Shown piece after piece: positions 33,137-44,404 of a DNA stretch of 64,000 nucleotides. Location: assembly GCA_001931905.2 (NCBI GenBank), contig MSJI02000932.1, forward strand, positions 4,686 through 68,685. The letters run 5' to 3'. A model generated the notes under the pieces. The model saw nothing but the letters and a program-made list of their open reading frames with translations, did no database searches and was not told the DNA's origin. This DNA comes from Cladosporium sp. IMV 00045. Its lineage: Eukaryota; Ascomycota; Dothideomycetes; Cladosporiales; Cladosporiaceae. Position 1 is the stretch's first letter, and the number at the start of each line of letters is the position of its first letter. The position numbers and the translations under genes are program-made.

Positions 33137-34905
33137 TAAAGATTGGAGGTGTTGAAGGAACTTTTGACTAATGCATTTCAAGCAGTCACCAAACTGTTGA
33201 CTTTCTATCAGTGCGTTGATGGCTCTCTTGCAAAGATACAGGTGAGGTTGAATGCAGTCGAGACATCAGGTGATATTAGCGCTTAAGCAGAGCGGTAAAA
33301 ATGCACATCTATGTATTTAATTCTCCGAGTTTGATCAGCCAATCAGCTCATTATTCAGACCGCCCGATGTCGACTCTACGGTGTGCAAGACGACCAAATA
33401 TTCGACAACGAAAACACTGAGACCTTGATCCGTTGCTTTTTGAACAAGTCCTTTGAGCCCGCCGTGGGCGGAGAATGGCTGTCGATGGATGAAGCTACTT
33501 CAGCAAGCAGATGCCTCTCTAGATAAGCCATGCGGGAGCAGCTGTGAGGCCTTATGGGCAGGCCACACCACTTGTCATGCGGAAGTTGTGTCTCAGGGTA
33601 CGTACGCTGAGCCTGAGTCTTGATTTGCTTGGTTTTTTCGAAGCGGCATTCGACCAGGCTTTGCCATTCACCGCACTGAATAACGAGGCGACTCATACCC
33701 AATACGCCCCAGGCTATTCATTCATGCATGCCTTGCTTGAAGCTACCTGACAGGACTCTTGCTCAACACCAACACTTCATCGCTTTCCTCCGCTGGAGAG
33801 TCGACTGCAACATCCGTGCTGTCCTGTCTATACTTGTCAGCATAGTCTGTTGGGGCGAAGCACGGCGTGGCACAGTAACACAGCGTCGAGTCCGACGCTC
33901 AAGGTGAACTCATAACTTTGACAAACAAATCTCGCGCAGGCTACATGCCGGTCACAACATTTGGGAGAATATCGGCAATTTTGCGAAAAGAATCAGACGT
34001 GAAGATCAAAACTCCTCGCAATAAGTCGATTGGACAAGCCGTCCGAATCCTTCGCTTATCTTCATCGTTTCAAGACTAACAGTGACGTCAATACACGGCA
34101 GCAATGCATTCCTAGATAACAGTTTGATTCCTACTCAACTTGGAATTTTGTCAAATCGTCCCCGATAGCGAGCTGCCATGAAGGTCGACAAGAGACATGT
34201 GGTTGGAAGTTTGTGAATAGGGTAAATACACGGGCTCTGCTTGAGCAATCCAACTTTACCCTCTGAACCGGATGACCCGTTTCGCCAGAACCCATCATGC
34301 AAGCCACATATTGCTCGCGGCTAGGGTTATGCCACGTATCTCCGCACTTAGCCTCATCCTACATCTTGCGGCAAGATCTGCGGTTGGTGTCACTCATCTA
34401 CTCTCCGGGTGGTGGAGAAGCACATGCTTTAGACGACGAGAAATCGATCCAATGCAATGATATACAGCACATCTTATTGATCAGAGGTCTCCGAAAACAC
34501 TCTTTCAAGACATCGTTAAGTAAAAGTAAAGGCTTAGCCGCAGAGTTAACAGTTTGAGTTCACTAGAAGCGTAGATGGGCACCTCCGATTCATTTATTCA
34601 TGCATGCAGGCACGGCACCAAGCCAGGGCTTCAGCCAACAAGAAATACCCTAGCGTCTGTTTCACCGGTCAGTCAATAATCTTCAGCTTCAGCTGAAAGG
34701 ATTGTTCCGGCTTGAATGCTGGCGATCTGCGCAGAGGGGAGCAGCTGGGCAGTGCGCTGGATCTATAACTGATAGTCAGGCTCTCAATCTGGACGAGTCG
34801 TGCTCGAAGCCTCTCCACTGCTTCAAAACCTGATGTCGGGCTCTTCCCTGGCACAGCTATCGTGCGCCCGTTACTCAGAGCCCCAGTTCTCAGCTGTTAC
34901 CCACT
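33137..34905. other. 1.8-kb intergenic region
   Basis: No gene was recognised. A perfect CRE palindrome occurs at 34083. The region includes the promoter of the lectin-like gene. Confidence 0.4.
34083..34090. promoter_or_regulatory. Perfect CRE palindrome TGACGTCA
   Basis: The 8-bp ATF/CREB consensus occurs once, about 820 bp upstream of the lectin-like gene. AtfA-type factors, one of which is encoded in this window, bind this sequence. Distance makes a role uncertain. Confidence 0.3.
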
Positions 34906-36556
34906 ATGGCTGACCTTCCTCGAGAGGGTGCTACGTCGAGTCAAAGCAACCACTCCCAGAGCCTTCCTTTGGAGCAACGACAGTTTCGGTCTTCTGCATC
35001 GGTCGATCCCTTCGCCCAGCCCGGTCTTGAGGTAGCATCTGCCAATGAGAACGACAAGCACTCCGTCAACAATGTCGACCATGGCGATAAGATAGCCTTT
35101 AACCAGGCGGAAAAGGAGGCAGTGCATTTTCACACCGGGACATTGGATCCAACGATATCGTCAGAACCTCCCAAAGACATCTCGCCACAATCATCTAGAA
35201 ACCGCCAGATATGCGGAATCAGAAAGGCGGTATTTTGGGCCTTGGTAATCATCGCGTTGGTCGTAATAGCACTTGCAGTGGGCTTAGGGGTTGGTCTGTC
35301 TTCCCGCCAATCCGATGAGGCATCCTCGTCGCCGACCTTAGATCCGACTACCTCGTCCGAAACTGCGCCTTCTGCTACGCCGAGCTTCACTGAGATGGAT
35401 CAAATTGGCGGCAGTATCGATCCAGCATACTATTCGACGTCTGGTGCCTGGAATGGCTCGGGAATCGTTCACCTATGGCAGAATTTCAGCCAGAATTGGG
35501 AGGACATCCCGACAGCCAACGAACACAGCCATGTGGTGTATTATCAGCATTACTCTGGAGATATCAGATGGATGCGCGACACTTCGAATGCCGAAAGTTT
35601 ATGGAAGGAGGGCCCGGAAGGCCTGCTGGTGGTTGCTTCAGATGCTAAGAACAGCACGCCGATTACCGGCGTGCAATACACAATCAACGGGATTAATACC
35701 TGGCATGTATTTTGTGAGTTTGGGTTGCGCTTACTTGCCGCAAGAACAATGATACGTATTCATGCATTCAACTAACAATGCTACTAGACCTCGACACCAA
35801 TAACGTTATACGACAGCGCTCCAGCAGCAATCGATCTGATTCTGAAGGTTGTACTGATGGGTCAATCTCAAGAGCCAATTTGACTGCATGGGACGGAGAT
35901 CTAGTTGGACTAACAGCCTGCTGGAGTTCAATCAACGCCAGCATTCCGATCAGGCTCTGGTACGCTTCTGACAACGAGACATTTGAGGAGTACCTTTGGT
36001 TTGCTGAAAGAGATGAATGGGTTCGACAACCGAGTTGGGACGGCTACAGCGTCGCCGCAGGCGTTGGCTTTCATACAGGCGCAGGTTTCAACACGTATGT
36101 CGGTATGGTCAACACACGCAACGAACTCAAGTTCTTTTACCAAAGGACAGCCGGAGAGGATCTGTCAAATTGGCAGGAAGGTAAGTTTGCAGACACGTAA
36201 CTTTTCGAACGATCGACATTGACCAGGTTTATTCAGCATCATATACGATTTTCAACGTCGATCCCAGATCGTCTGTCTCTTTCACTCAGCAATACGCCAC
36301 CTACCAATCGATCTCTAGCAACCGCATACGAGTGGAAGGGATTATATGGGACGGCGAAAATACCCGCGCAAGAAGTGATGACATCTCACCCTCGCAAGAG
36401 CTGTCGGGGGTTTCGGGCACCCACCTGTCTGCTTTGAACCTTGGTGAGGACGTTTGGCTGTTCTATCAAAGAAGCGGTGATGAGATCACATGGTTATGGC
36501 GAAGGGGCACCGACACCAGATGGACGGTGAACGCACCAATTCCCGTTCGTTGGTAG
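34906..36556 (+). CDS. Membrane-anchored fucose-specific-lectin-like beta-propeller protein (506 aa)
   Basis: Three exons, 34906-35713, 35788-36180 and 36237-36556, have consistent phases; the first intron has CTAAC. Residues 1-108 are hydrophilic and probably cytoplasmic, 109-131 form one membrane segment (AVFWALVIIALVVIALAVGL), and the rest is an extracellular or lumenal domain: a type II topology. The domain shows the repeated blade pattern of fungal fucose lectins, for example HVFYLDTNNVIRQ, FFYQRTAGEDLSNWQEG and LFYQRSGDEITWLWRRG. Several N-x-S/T sites occur (WQNFS, NGSG, NATS-like). Soluble relatives (AAL, FleA) bind L-fucose; here anchoring suggests a surface role. Sugar contacts were not checked blade by blade. 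Confidence 0.82.
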
Positions 36557-37117
36557 AGTCTTCGCATTATTGAAGAACATTGTTGCGCAGTATGGGGAAT
36601 GGACATGCGGTACACTTGTTTGCCTACGCCAATGTGTATGTATTTAATTTGACGATAATGAGACTTCCCTCTGTTCATGAATACGACCATGAGAGACACT
36701 CCTGCATACCCATATATAAACCCTCATAGCCTTGCATACTGTCTCGCCCTTAGCTTACCGGCGAAGCTTTCTTGTCTACTACCTCCGTCGAGGAACTTCT
36801 CCATCGATCCTATACCTTGTGGATAACCTGGTACTAAGCAAAGGTCCACAATACAGCTTACCAGCACGAGTCTCTTCCGCAGCCCATAGCAAGCAGCTTC
36901 TATGCGAGTGGGAACATGCGGAACTTCTGGCTGCAGAGAAAGATCAGGAGATCTAAGCAACTTTTGTAGTAGCTATGTAATTAAATGTTGTTCCTTAGCT
37001 TCTGGTTACGCTACACATTAATTAATCAATGCGTGATAGTAAGACCTTTGAATAACCAATTCCGAGGTATGGCTGGCTTGCTCTTGAGATATAAGGGACA
37101 TCAGGTGTACCCCGATA
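36557..37117. other. Convergent 3' intergenic region, about 0.56 kb
   Basis: It lies between the lectin-like gene and the DUF7580 pseudogene. AT-rich; no gene recognised. Confidence 0.4.
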
Positions 37118-38957
37118 TCATTGATAATGGAACATATCTGACCGGCCATTAACTCCCAGACCCGCCTTGATGCATAGAATCTTTAACGGTCGCAAGACAT
37201 TACAAGCGAAAGCTTCACGCCAGCTGTCATTCTGCGACAAATCGGACTATAAGCACCAATTAATCGCCTGTGAGCCTTCACTCGACCATTCGCCTTTCAT
37301 ATCTTTCGCCCATGCCATCGCCACGGTCCGTCGAATATCGAGATCGGACACCGCGTCCGGTATCTTCTGATATTTCTGCCAGGAAGGGTGTCGTTCTAGC
37401 GGTTCATTGAAACAAAGCTTAAGTAAAAGAATCCCAAGCAGACCGAAGACGTCGTCGTGCGGCTAGGTTACCTGGCCTTGGTGGAAATGCGAGATGATAA
37501 AAGCCTTACCGTGCAGTATTGCCTGACCATCTAGCGACACGGGCAGATAAATCGTTGTCGAAAGGCCTTTCTCGTCTAACCAAGGAGTGGCACAGAGCTT
37601 GAAGAATGCATGAGCGATGTTGTATGCTAGTGAAAGGCGATATCGGTAATACAACTTGACCTGATAGCACCCCCTTAAGATGTCGGCTAAGGTATATGCA
37701 TAAGAACTGTCGCTTGGAGTATCTCCTCTGAAGATTGCGTACGCTTCATTCGTCACGGCATCGTTAAGAGTATAGATGTAGGCCCCAGGACTCATCGCTT
37801 GACTCTTCTTTGTAAGTAGGCATAGGTCCTCATTTATGACATCTAGTAGGGTTGGGCAGGCCGGAACGATAGGGGAAGTTGACGCTTTGTCGGCGGAAAC
37901 CATGCTGCTAGGTGCACTATTCCCATTCCCGGCGGAGGAGAGGTCGAATCGAATGAAGAGAGGGCGACTCCTTTTTAAGGGAACGAATGATGGTGGTTGT
38001 TGGGCTTCGGAGTAGGTCACAGAGAGCGAAAAATCGTCCCACGGTCGAAATTTCTGGGATGCTTCGCTAGGAGAGTATTTACAAGCATATCAAGGCCCAT
38101 ATCTGTGCGCACGTTGCACTGATCCAACTGCAGATATACACAATGCATGGAAGCACACGTGCATCGCCAAGCTGATCGCATCAATCTGTGAATGGAAGAA
38201 GCGTGTTGCCGGAATTTCAACAGCTTCTTGTATTGGCGTGGAACGGTTCGACGAGTCAAGCCCAGAGCATAATCGTCATCCTGTGAGATGCTGTCTTGAT
38301 CGGAGAGAGTATTTCTGAGGAGGTTGTTGATGCGGCCGATGTCCTTCATAATGTCATCTCTCTTAAACATCGCGAGGGTGTACGTGAACCTCTTGAGCTC
38401 CCACTTCATGTTATCATTGGCTTTGACCATCAAGTTGAGAGGCACATCAGTGGAGACGTTCTGACCAACATCCTGTCAATATGATCAGCGTCGCATCCAT
38501 TGGCATAAGAACGAGAAGCTGGACTCGCCTTGTGATCTCGCCACAAATTTGCCTGGAAGTGCTCGTCGTCAACCTTGCTGACTTTCGCAAGCTTCTTGAG
38601 AGCATCGTGCATCTCATTCAAGTTTTCGAAGTAGCGTTTCTTCCGCTCTCCGAGTCGTTGGCTCAGTCGCTCGTCAATTTCTGGATTCAACCATGCTTTG
38701 CTGCTCAAGTCCCCGATAAGGAGCTCGAGCTCGACCTGCTCTATAGTACCTTCTACCACTAATGGCTGTAATAGAAGTCGCATGTGCGTCCGGTAATCCA
38801 GTCGACAATCTTCGAGGCGACCGATGTCTTCTCGGTATTGTCGACGCAGCTTCCAAAATATCCTGTTCGCCTTTTCGATGGCTTGGTAATGTTCCATAGC
38901 ACTAATTATGAGAGAAAAGCCACCCAGAACGAGGCCTACGGCCTCAACGCCAGCCAT
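37118..38957 (-). pseudogene. DUF7580-family gene broken by two in-frame TAG codons
   Basis: Exons 38957-38529, 38472-38113 and 38053-37118 keep one frame of 575 codons. The N-terminal hydrophobic helix (MAGVEAVGLVLGGFSLIISAMEHYQ) is typical of these proteins. The C-terminal half is the DUF7580 domain with RYRLSLAYNIAHAFFKLCATPWL and the late block DDVFGLLGILLLKLCF followed by AINWCL and WREAF. TAG codons interrupt the frame at 37463-37465 and 37247-37249, both inside conserved sequence, and both can arise from CAG by one C-to-T change. The first intron would use a GC donor (AAG/GCGAGT). If translated, the product stops about 187 residues into exon 3. Function of the family is unknown; homologues are abundant in fungi and often linked to NLR-like genes. 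Confidence 0.75.
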
Positions 38958-39353
38958 GACCACAGGTGCAAATAATCAAGATTGGGCGAAGAAGAAGGGA
39001 AAGCTGGCTTTCTGTAAGGCTGTCTCGTAACAAGTGATGAAGCTTCAGCTTGTAGAGCGTGATCATTCGGAGGTTGTTCATCCGGTAAGCGCGCGTTTCC
39101 TGCAGTGAGACGGAAGAGAACAACCAATGATTCCTCTTTGATACCGATCATGCAGCCAAGGCATTGTGAGCTTGCTGGTGACGCGGAGTCCTTCTCATGA
39201 AGCGCGTCATCCTCGCACGACTGTATGTAAGTGTCTTCTGACAGGCTGAGCTGACCTCGACATCTCGACGCTTCATTTCCTTGCTCATGTAGACCCAGCA
39301 CCCTGCTAAGTTTTACTGTGCAGTCGCTTGAGCCGTGGACAATCAGAATTGAC
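38958..39353. other. Divergent promoter, about 0.4 kb
   Basis: It separates the DUF7580 pseudogene from the AcuF-like gene. An upstream in-frame ATG for the latter exists at 39318. Confidence 0.4.
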
Positions 39354-41858
39354 ATGGCTACGACTACAGGCGATGTGGCGGAAGACACGGTCGCAGAGTA
39401 CACGCGCAACGTTTTCGGACAATTTAAGGCTGTCAAGAAGTTGGAGAATGATATGTCTGCTTCTTGGCAAGAAATCGCGGCAGATGGGCTTTCGCGATTT
39501 CAACTGTGGGCCAGTAACCTGGGGGCATATCACGATGCGCAAGATCCGCGATCCGCTGATTTTCGTCTACGAAAAGCACCAGAGGTGCAGGAACGTATCA
39601 TCCGGTTGCTACAAGAGCTCTTGGAAGACCTCGATGAGATTCACAACATCTTGTCTGGTCAACGCGAAGGCGAGGTCGAGAATTCCGACGACCCCGAAGT
39701 ACCACGGAACAGCGATGGAGAAGCTGAGCCACGATCTGAGGTCTCTGAGCTTTGGCTCATGGTTGACAATGACATTACCAGTCTCATGAAGGTTTCAGTC
39801 TTGGTGCACAAGAATACTGTGCGCAATAAGCTCCAACACGCGGTCAGAGCTGCGGAGAAGATGTCGAGCTCTTCAATGCCAACGATGTGGGATCGCCAGC
39901 GTATATGCCATTGGTATCCGAAGCTCGAGCAAACGGGGTGGCTCCTAGAGCGACTCGCACGCGCGACCACGCAAAGAAGAGCGTTCTTGATGTACGCGGA
40001 GGGCCATAGCCTGCGTATCGCCCACGACTCATCCGGAAACTTTGGGAGCAAGTCCTTGTTCTCTAGGCCGACGCAAGCACTCACCAAAGCGCCTACTCTT
40101 GGTCCAGGTGAAATACAAAGTACGGCGTTGGAGCAACTGGATCATTTCGAAGACGATGACGATATGTCCGAGATGTCAGCGACCACACGCGGATCGCAGC
40201 TCGACGGCCAGAACCATATGCGAGACTTGAATTTGCTGCCATTGTCGTCAGTCTGCAAAGAAGATAAGCCTGGCATTTGCCCGTATTGCTATGATGCAGT
40301 GCTTTTTGTTGGTCAAAAGAAACGTAAACTATGGCGGTAGGTCCAGGCTGAGTGATGCATCACGGAGCACGTCTGACTGATAGCTCGTAGCCGACATGCA
40401 TTTTCTGATCTCATGGCTTACTCATGCACATTCGAGTGCTGCGATCGTGGTCTTTTCGGGTCTTTGTCCGAATGGGCGACACACGAGAAAACTGAACATC
40501 TGAGAGACTGGCATTGCCCAATATGCAACCGGAGTTGTGATTCTAGAAGTCTAGTCATGGCCCACATATCTAATTCTCACCCATCGCCCGAGAAGGCATT
40601 GTCATTTGGGCAAATCAATGATGTGTCGCCACCAACAATGTTCATGGCGGCTGCTCGGTGTCCATTCTGCAACGAGCTGGACTTGTCGGAGAGGATCCCA
40701 AGCTTATCAGACTCAGATACTCGCCAATCTTTCGTGGAAATAGATGTGTACCAGCGACATCTTAGCCGCCACATGGAACAGCTAGCCTTGTTAGCAAAAT
40801 CCGCATCTGTCGAAGACGATGAAGTGAGCGACAACAGCGACGTGGAGAAGGTATCTCAAGCTGCGAGCTCCGACATGACACACTTATCAATTGGTCCAAA
40901 AATGGTTGATCCTACAGCATCTGAAGATCTTGACGAGGCATCTGGGGGTCCTGGAATCCATACACGCGCTGCTGACTCCGACTGGGACTTCACTCCAAGT
41001 GTCCCACCGCTTCGAAAAACGCTGAGCAACCACAGCGTGGAGGAAGATGTCGTCGATACGCCAGACTATAGGCAAGCTTTCGAATCGAGATCATCTTCTG
41101 CCCGTGAAGATCCAACCGACTTGGGAAGCAAAACTCGAGATGTTCGCCATTACGTTAGTCACGAATCGCGAGACAGCAGGCTAGACGATGATCTAGTCAA
41201 CGAGCTTGCCGAAATGCGCTTGGAAAGGCGTAATCGAGCCTCGAGTCGTGGACGTAGAGAAGCCAGCTCGACTGATGCCCGCGGCCGCGGTGACTACTAT
41301 CGCCACGCATGGAATGATTTGGAGCGCGAAGAGCGCAGACATAGAGAAACCATGGAGAAAATGGATGACTTGGAGAAAATGGATGACTCGGAGATAAAGG
41401 CGGGACTTGAATCTTTGAAAGCCCTGCTCAAGCAGCAGGAGGAACAGCGCATCGCGCGCGACGAGGCGCTCAAACCAGCATCTGACCGCCCTACAACCTA
41501 TTCCAAAGACCGCGGAAGTACAAGAACATCTTCGTCGATTACGCAGTCGCCCCACCCTAGATACCCTCCGCAAGCATCGCCACCGCCCGCGCCGAAAGAA
41601 GAGAGAGAGAAGGAAGTTACCAAAGAGGTGGTAATCGAGAATAAGGATGACTCATGGATAAAGGCGGAAATTAATGTTTTGAGAGCCATGCTCGAGCAGC
41701 AGGAAGAACAGCGCATCGCGCGCGACGAGGCGCTCAAAGCTGAGGTAGAGGCGATCAAGGCTGAGGCGGCAGCGAAGAAGGCAAAGGAAGAGCGGGAGGC
41801 ACTGAAGAAGGAGGAAATTGCCGCCGCATCTGTTGCTGCCAAAGAAGCTGCTGAGTAA
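39354..41858 (+). CDS. AcuF-like C2H2 zinc-finger protein (816 aa as read)
   Basis: Exons 39354-40336 and 40391-41858 flank a 54-nt intron; the join restores KLWRRHAFSDLMAYSC, a well-known block in these fungal proteins. The N-terminal half is helical (EYTRNVFGQFKAVKKL). A cluster of cysteines and histidines follows: CPYCYDAVLF, CTFECCDRGLFG...WATHEKTEH, WHCPICNRSC...MAHISNSH and CPFCNEL...YQRHLSRHMEQLALLA. This corresponds to the oxidoreductase-acuF-like C2H2 domain. The C-terminus is a charged coiled coil containing a duplicated unit with QQEEQRIARDEALK twice, and an 18-bp tandem copy near 41352-41390. The coding frame ends early compared with protein-like sequence just downstream. Function is unknown; DNA or protein binding is possible. 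Confidence 0.82.
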
Positions 41859-42100
41859 TAGATTTCGATAAGGATCCGTACTACATTGTCATTCTCCGTA
41901 AGATGGAAGAACCAGAAATGAACACCATGTTTGACCACACCAAACGCTTACGTTCCGGTCGGCTGCTGCTTGAGTCACAGAAGGACAAAAGGCTGGAGCT
42001 TGCATGGTATAGACGGCAGGATCGAAGCAAGATTCGTGAGCGCGATGATGATGAGATTGGGCAGCTGAAGAAAACTGGGTCTCAGGAACTCACAAAATGA
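41855..42100 (+). pseudogene. Probable frameshifted 3' extension of the AcuF-like gene
   Basis: Beginning inside the last codon of the upstream gene but in another frame, 81 open codons encode a protein-like sequence (VIDFDKDPYYIVILRKM, then KRLELAWYRRQDRSKIRERDDDEIGQ). One missing base just before 41856 would join it to the gene. It could instead be a separate short ORF starting at ATG 41903. I see no splice pair that links them in frame. Confidence 0.4.
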
Positions 42101-42242
42101 GGCTAGCTAGTAGAGGTAGGACTCAGTAAATGGAATACGACCAAGATGTCCGTCGTGCAAGCCGAACTTTTCCGTTGGAGTGTGAACAATCGTCATAGCC
42201 GATAATCGCCTCGGATTGTTCTGCAAAGCTAGGTTTGACGGC

Positions 42243-43848
42243 TTACGGAGCAGTCGTCTGCACCTCATGTCTTTCTTGAAAGAGGTTCGTTCCTAGGCAA
42301 GGCGCAAAAAGCATCTTGCCGCTCATGACACCTTTCACCGTTTTACCAGCAACAAAGAACCACATCAAGACGCAGATGCCCGTCAAGACCTGAGACCATC
42401 AGTCGAAGCTGCGTTTTGATTGGCGTTGAGACTTACGCATGAGAGAATCTTGAAGAGTCTGAACTCGAACTCATCACCGATTGAGATGGCCAAAAGCGTG
42501 AAAACCCCTGTTGTCGGAGTGAGCATACTGCCGCGTGAGAGCGAGGTGAATGGGACCTACCGACAGGAACGATGAAGCCCCACCAACCCATGTTGAAGGG
42601 AAATGGATATGTCGTAACGATCATGATTACGGCAACAACGAACCAAATCAGAGAAAAGCCCAACAAGATGATGCCGACTATCAAGCCAACGAGGTAGAAG
42701 CTGTCACCAGCCTGTGATGACTGCGGTATTGTAACCGTCAAAGGAAAGTTGTGTTTGGCGACCTTTCCAAAAGCGATGAGTCTAGCTTGTCTGTCAGTCA
42801 ATGACGGTGTCAAGAGTCACGTGTCCTGTCTACATACGAGAACCCTGACAGGCTGAGGGGTCCGATGGGGAGCAGCAGCGAAACGATCACCTCGCGCTGC
42901 AGTGGCTTGTGTATTGTCATTCGAAGGAAGTATATAGTAAGGATGATCCAGGAGAGTGGAGTCCCGATTCCCCAGAAGATGTAGCTAAGCACAAGCGTCC
43001 AGAGTTGATGCTTGTCGTTCTTCAAAGCTCCTGCGACCAGCGTCCCGGATGTTGCGGCGATGACCGTAGCAACGATCGGTATAAGATATAGTGCTGTCAT
43101 TTCTGCAAGTTCCTGACGTCGATTGGCCATGCTGGGATCATCATCAGCCAGAGAGACAGCAGGATCTTGTCAAACCACGCACATTACTCAAGTCAGGTGG
43201 AAGCATATCGCCAGCGCCAGAACGCTGTCGATCCACCACAATGTCCAGGCCAGGATTGCCAAACCTTGACCCCATGGCGGGACGCAGACAAGTACAATTG
43301 TACTGATGATGGTTGCAAGACCGACTGGGAACGCGGCTAAGAACAGGCTCTGATGAGGATGGCGGAGCACCATCGAAATCAACTGTGGGAACATAGTATA
43401 CCGGAGAACTGAGATCATGGTGAAGAGCAAGAACAAAACAACATTGAGGACGAAGAAGATGTTGGATACTATGTTGAGCCAGTGGGCATGGTACGGTATT
43501 TGATGTAGCATGATTGACAACGCTCCGGTGCTCATGGTGATGATGAACCACCTGTATCAATGTTAAACTTGTCAAGTCAGTGAGCCAGTTTCAAAAGGTC
43601 GTCTCGTACGAAGGTGTGAAATTTCGAATAACTCTCCGCAAGCCGGCATCCTGCTTGTTGCTCTGCGTTTGAACGCTTGTTGCGGCTTTTGCTTCTTCTG
43701 TCACCTGTTGCTCGGAGGCGGTTGCTCTGCTTGCTTCAAGCTCGTTAGCGGCATCAATCAAAGCTCTCCTAGTCCAGTCTTCGGGATCATCATCGTGGAA
43801 ATGAGAGGGGCAGTTGTGGCTTTTGCCATAGCATGACAAATCTGACAT
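42243..43848 (-). pseudogene. SSU1: SSU1-type sulfite exporter (SLAC1/TehA family) with an in-frame TGA
   Basis: Six exons (43848-43610, 43551-43183, 43131-42838, 42790-42561, 42507-42437, 42389-42243) with introns of 47-58 nt fit one frame of 449 codons plus stop. The protein has ten hydrophobic segments and the family blocks RNFTPSWFIITMSTGALSI, VLFLLFTMISVLRY, GLATIISTIVLVCVPPWG and MGWWGFIVPVGVFTL. Ssu1 exports sulfite across the plasma membrane. At 43188-43190 a TGA lies in the segment HLT-stop-VIM, seven bases before the exon 2 donor, where homologues have a sense codon. No alternative splice avoids it. An upstream in-frame ATG at 44079 would add 77 residues. Either a recent null allele, readthrough or a sequence error. 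Confidence 0.8.
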
Positions 43849-44404
43849 TTTATCGAGCAATAGTGGGACTGAGCTTGAGCTGGCTTTTGACGCTGTCTCG
43901 CTGAGCTGATATATGATAAACCAGTCATGGCGACCCCGCGAGACCAATGCAGTGGTCGAATGATCATCCAATACTTCACAAGTGGCTAATGGTAAATATA
44001 TCAGACATCCGTGTCGGGAGTCGGCGGCGAACGTAGTGACCAGCAGGTCGGCTTGTTTGTCAGCCGATTCGTCAGCCATGTGTAACAGTGTATCAACACA
44101 AGAGCTTACTTCGCCATTGTTGCAGCTTTGTGAACAGCACAGCTTAGTCTGGTACGTAAAGAAAGCTCATATCCCCATGTCAAAACCTAACGCCTCGCCA
44201 ATTCCCTCTGCTGACACTCATTCTCAGCTCCCCCATTTCGCATCCAATCGCCACCAATTTCCATAGTCCTTCGTCTCTGAACCACAACGAAGGAATAGGT
44301 GCATCTTAGCAAGTCAAAGTAGCACTGCCCGCCAGAACTATGAGACCGGTATGAGGATCGGCCGGGTGTATGCAACTTCTTGAGAACTATTTGTAGCGAT
44401 TAGC
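43849..44404. other. Tandem intergenic region, about 0.56 kb
   Basis: It holds the SSU1-type promoter and the 3' flank of the small secreted protein gene; the alternative 77-residue N-terminal extension of SSU1 would lie in its left part. Confidence 0.35.

Noticed and set aside
37440..37470. An intron removing the first TAG of the DUF7580 gene (GTAACC donor)
   Set aside because: Any acceptor that keeps frame would also remove the conserved DDVFGLLGILLLKLCF segment.
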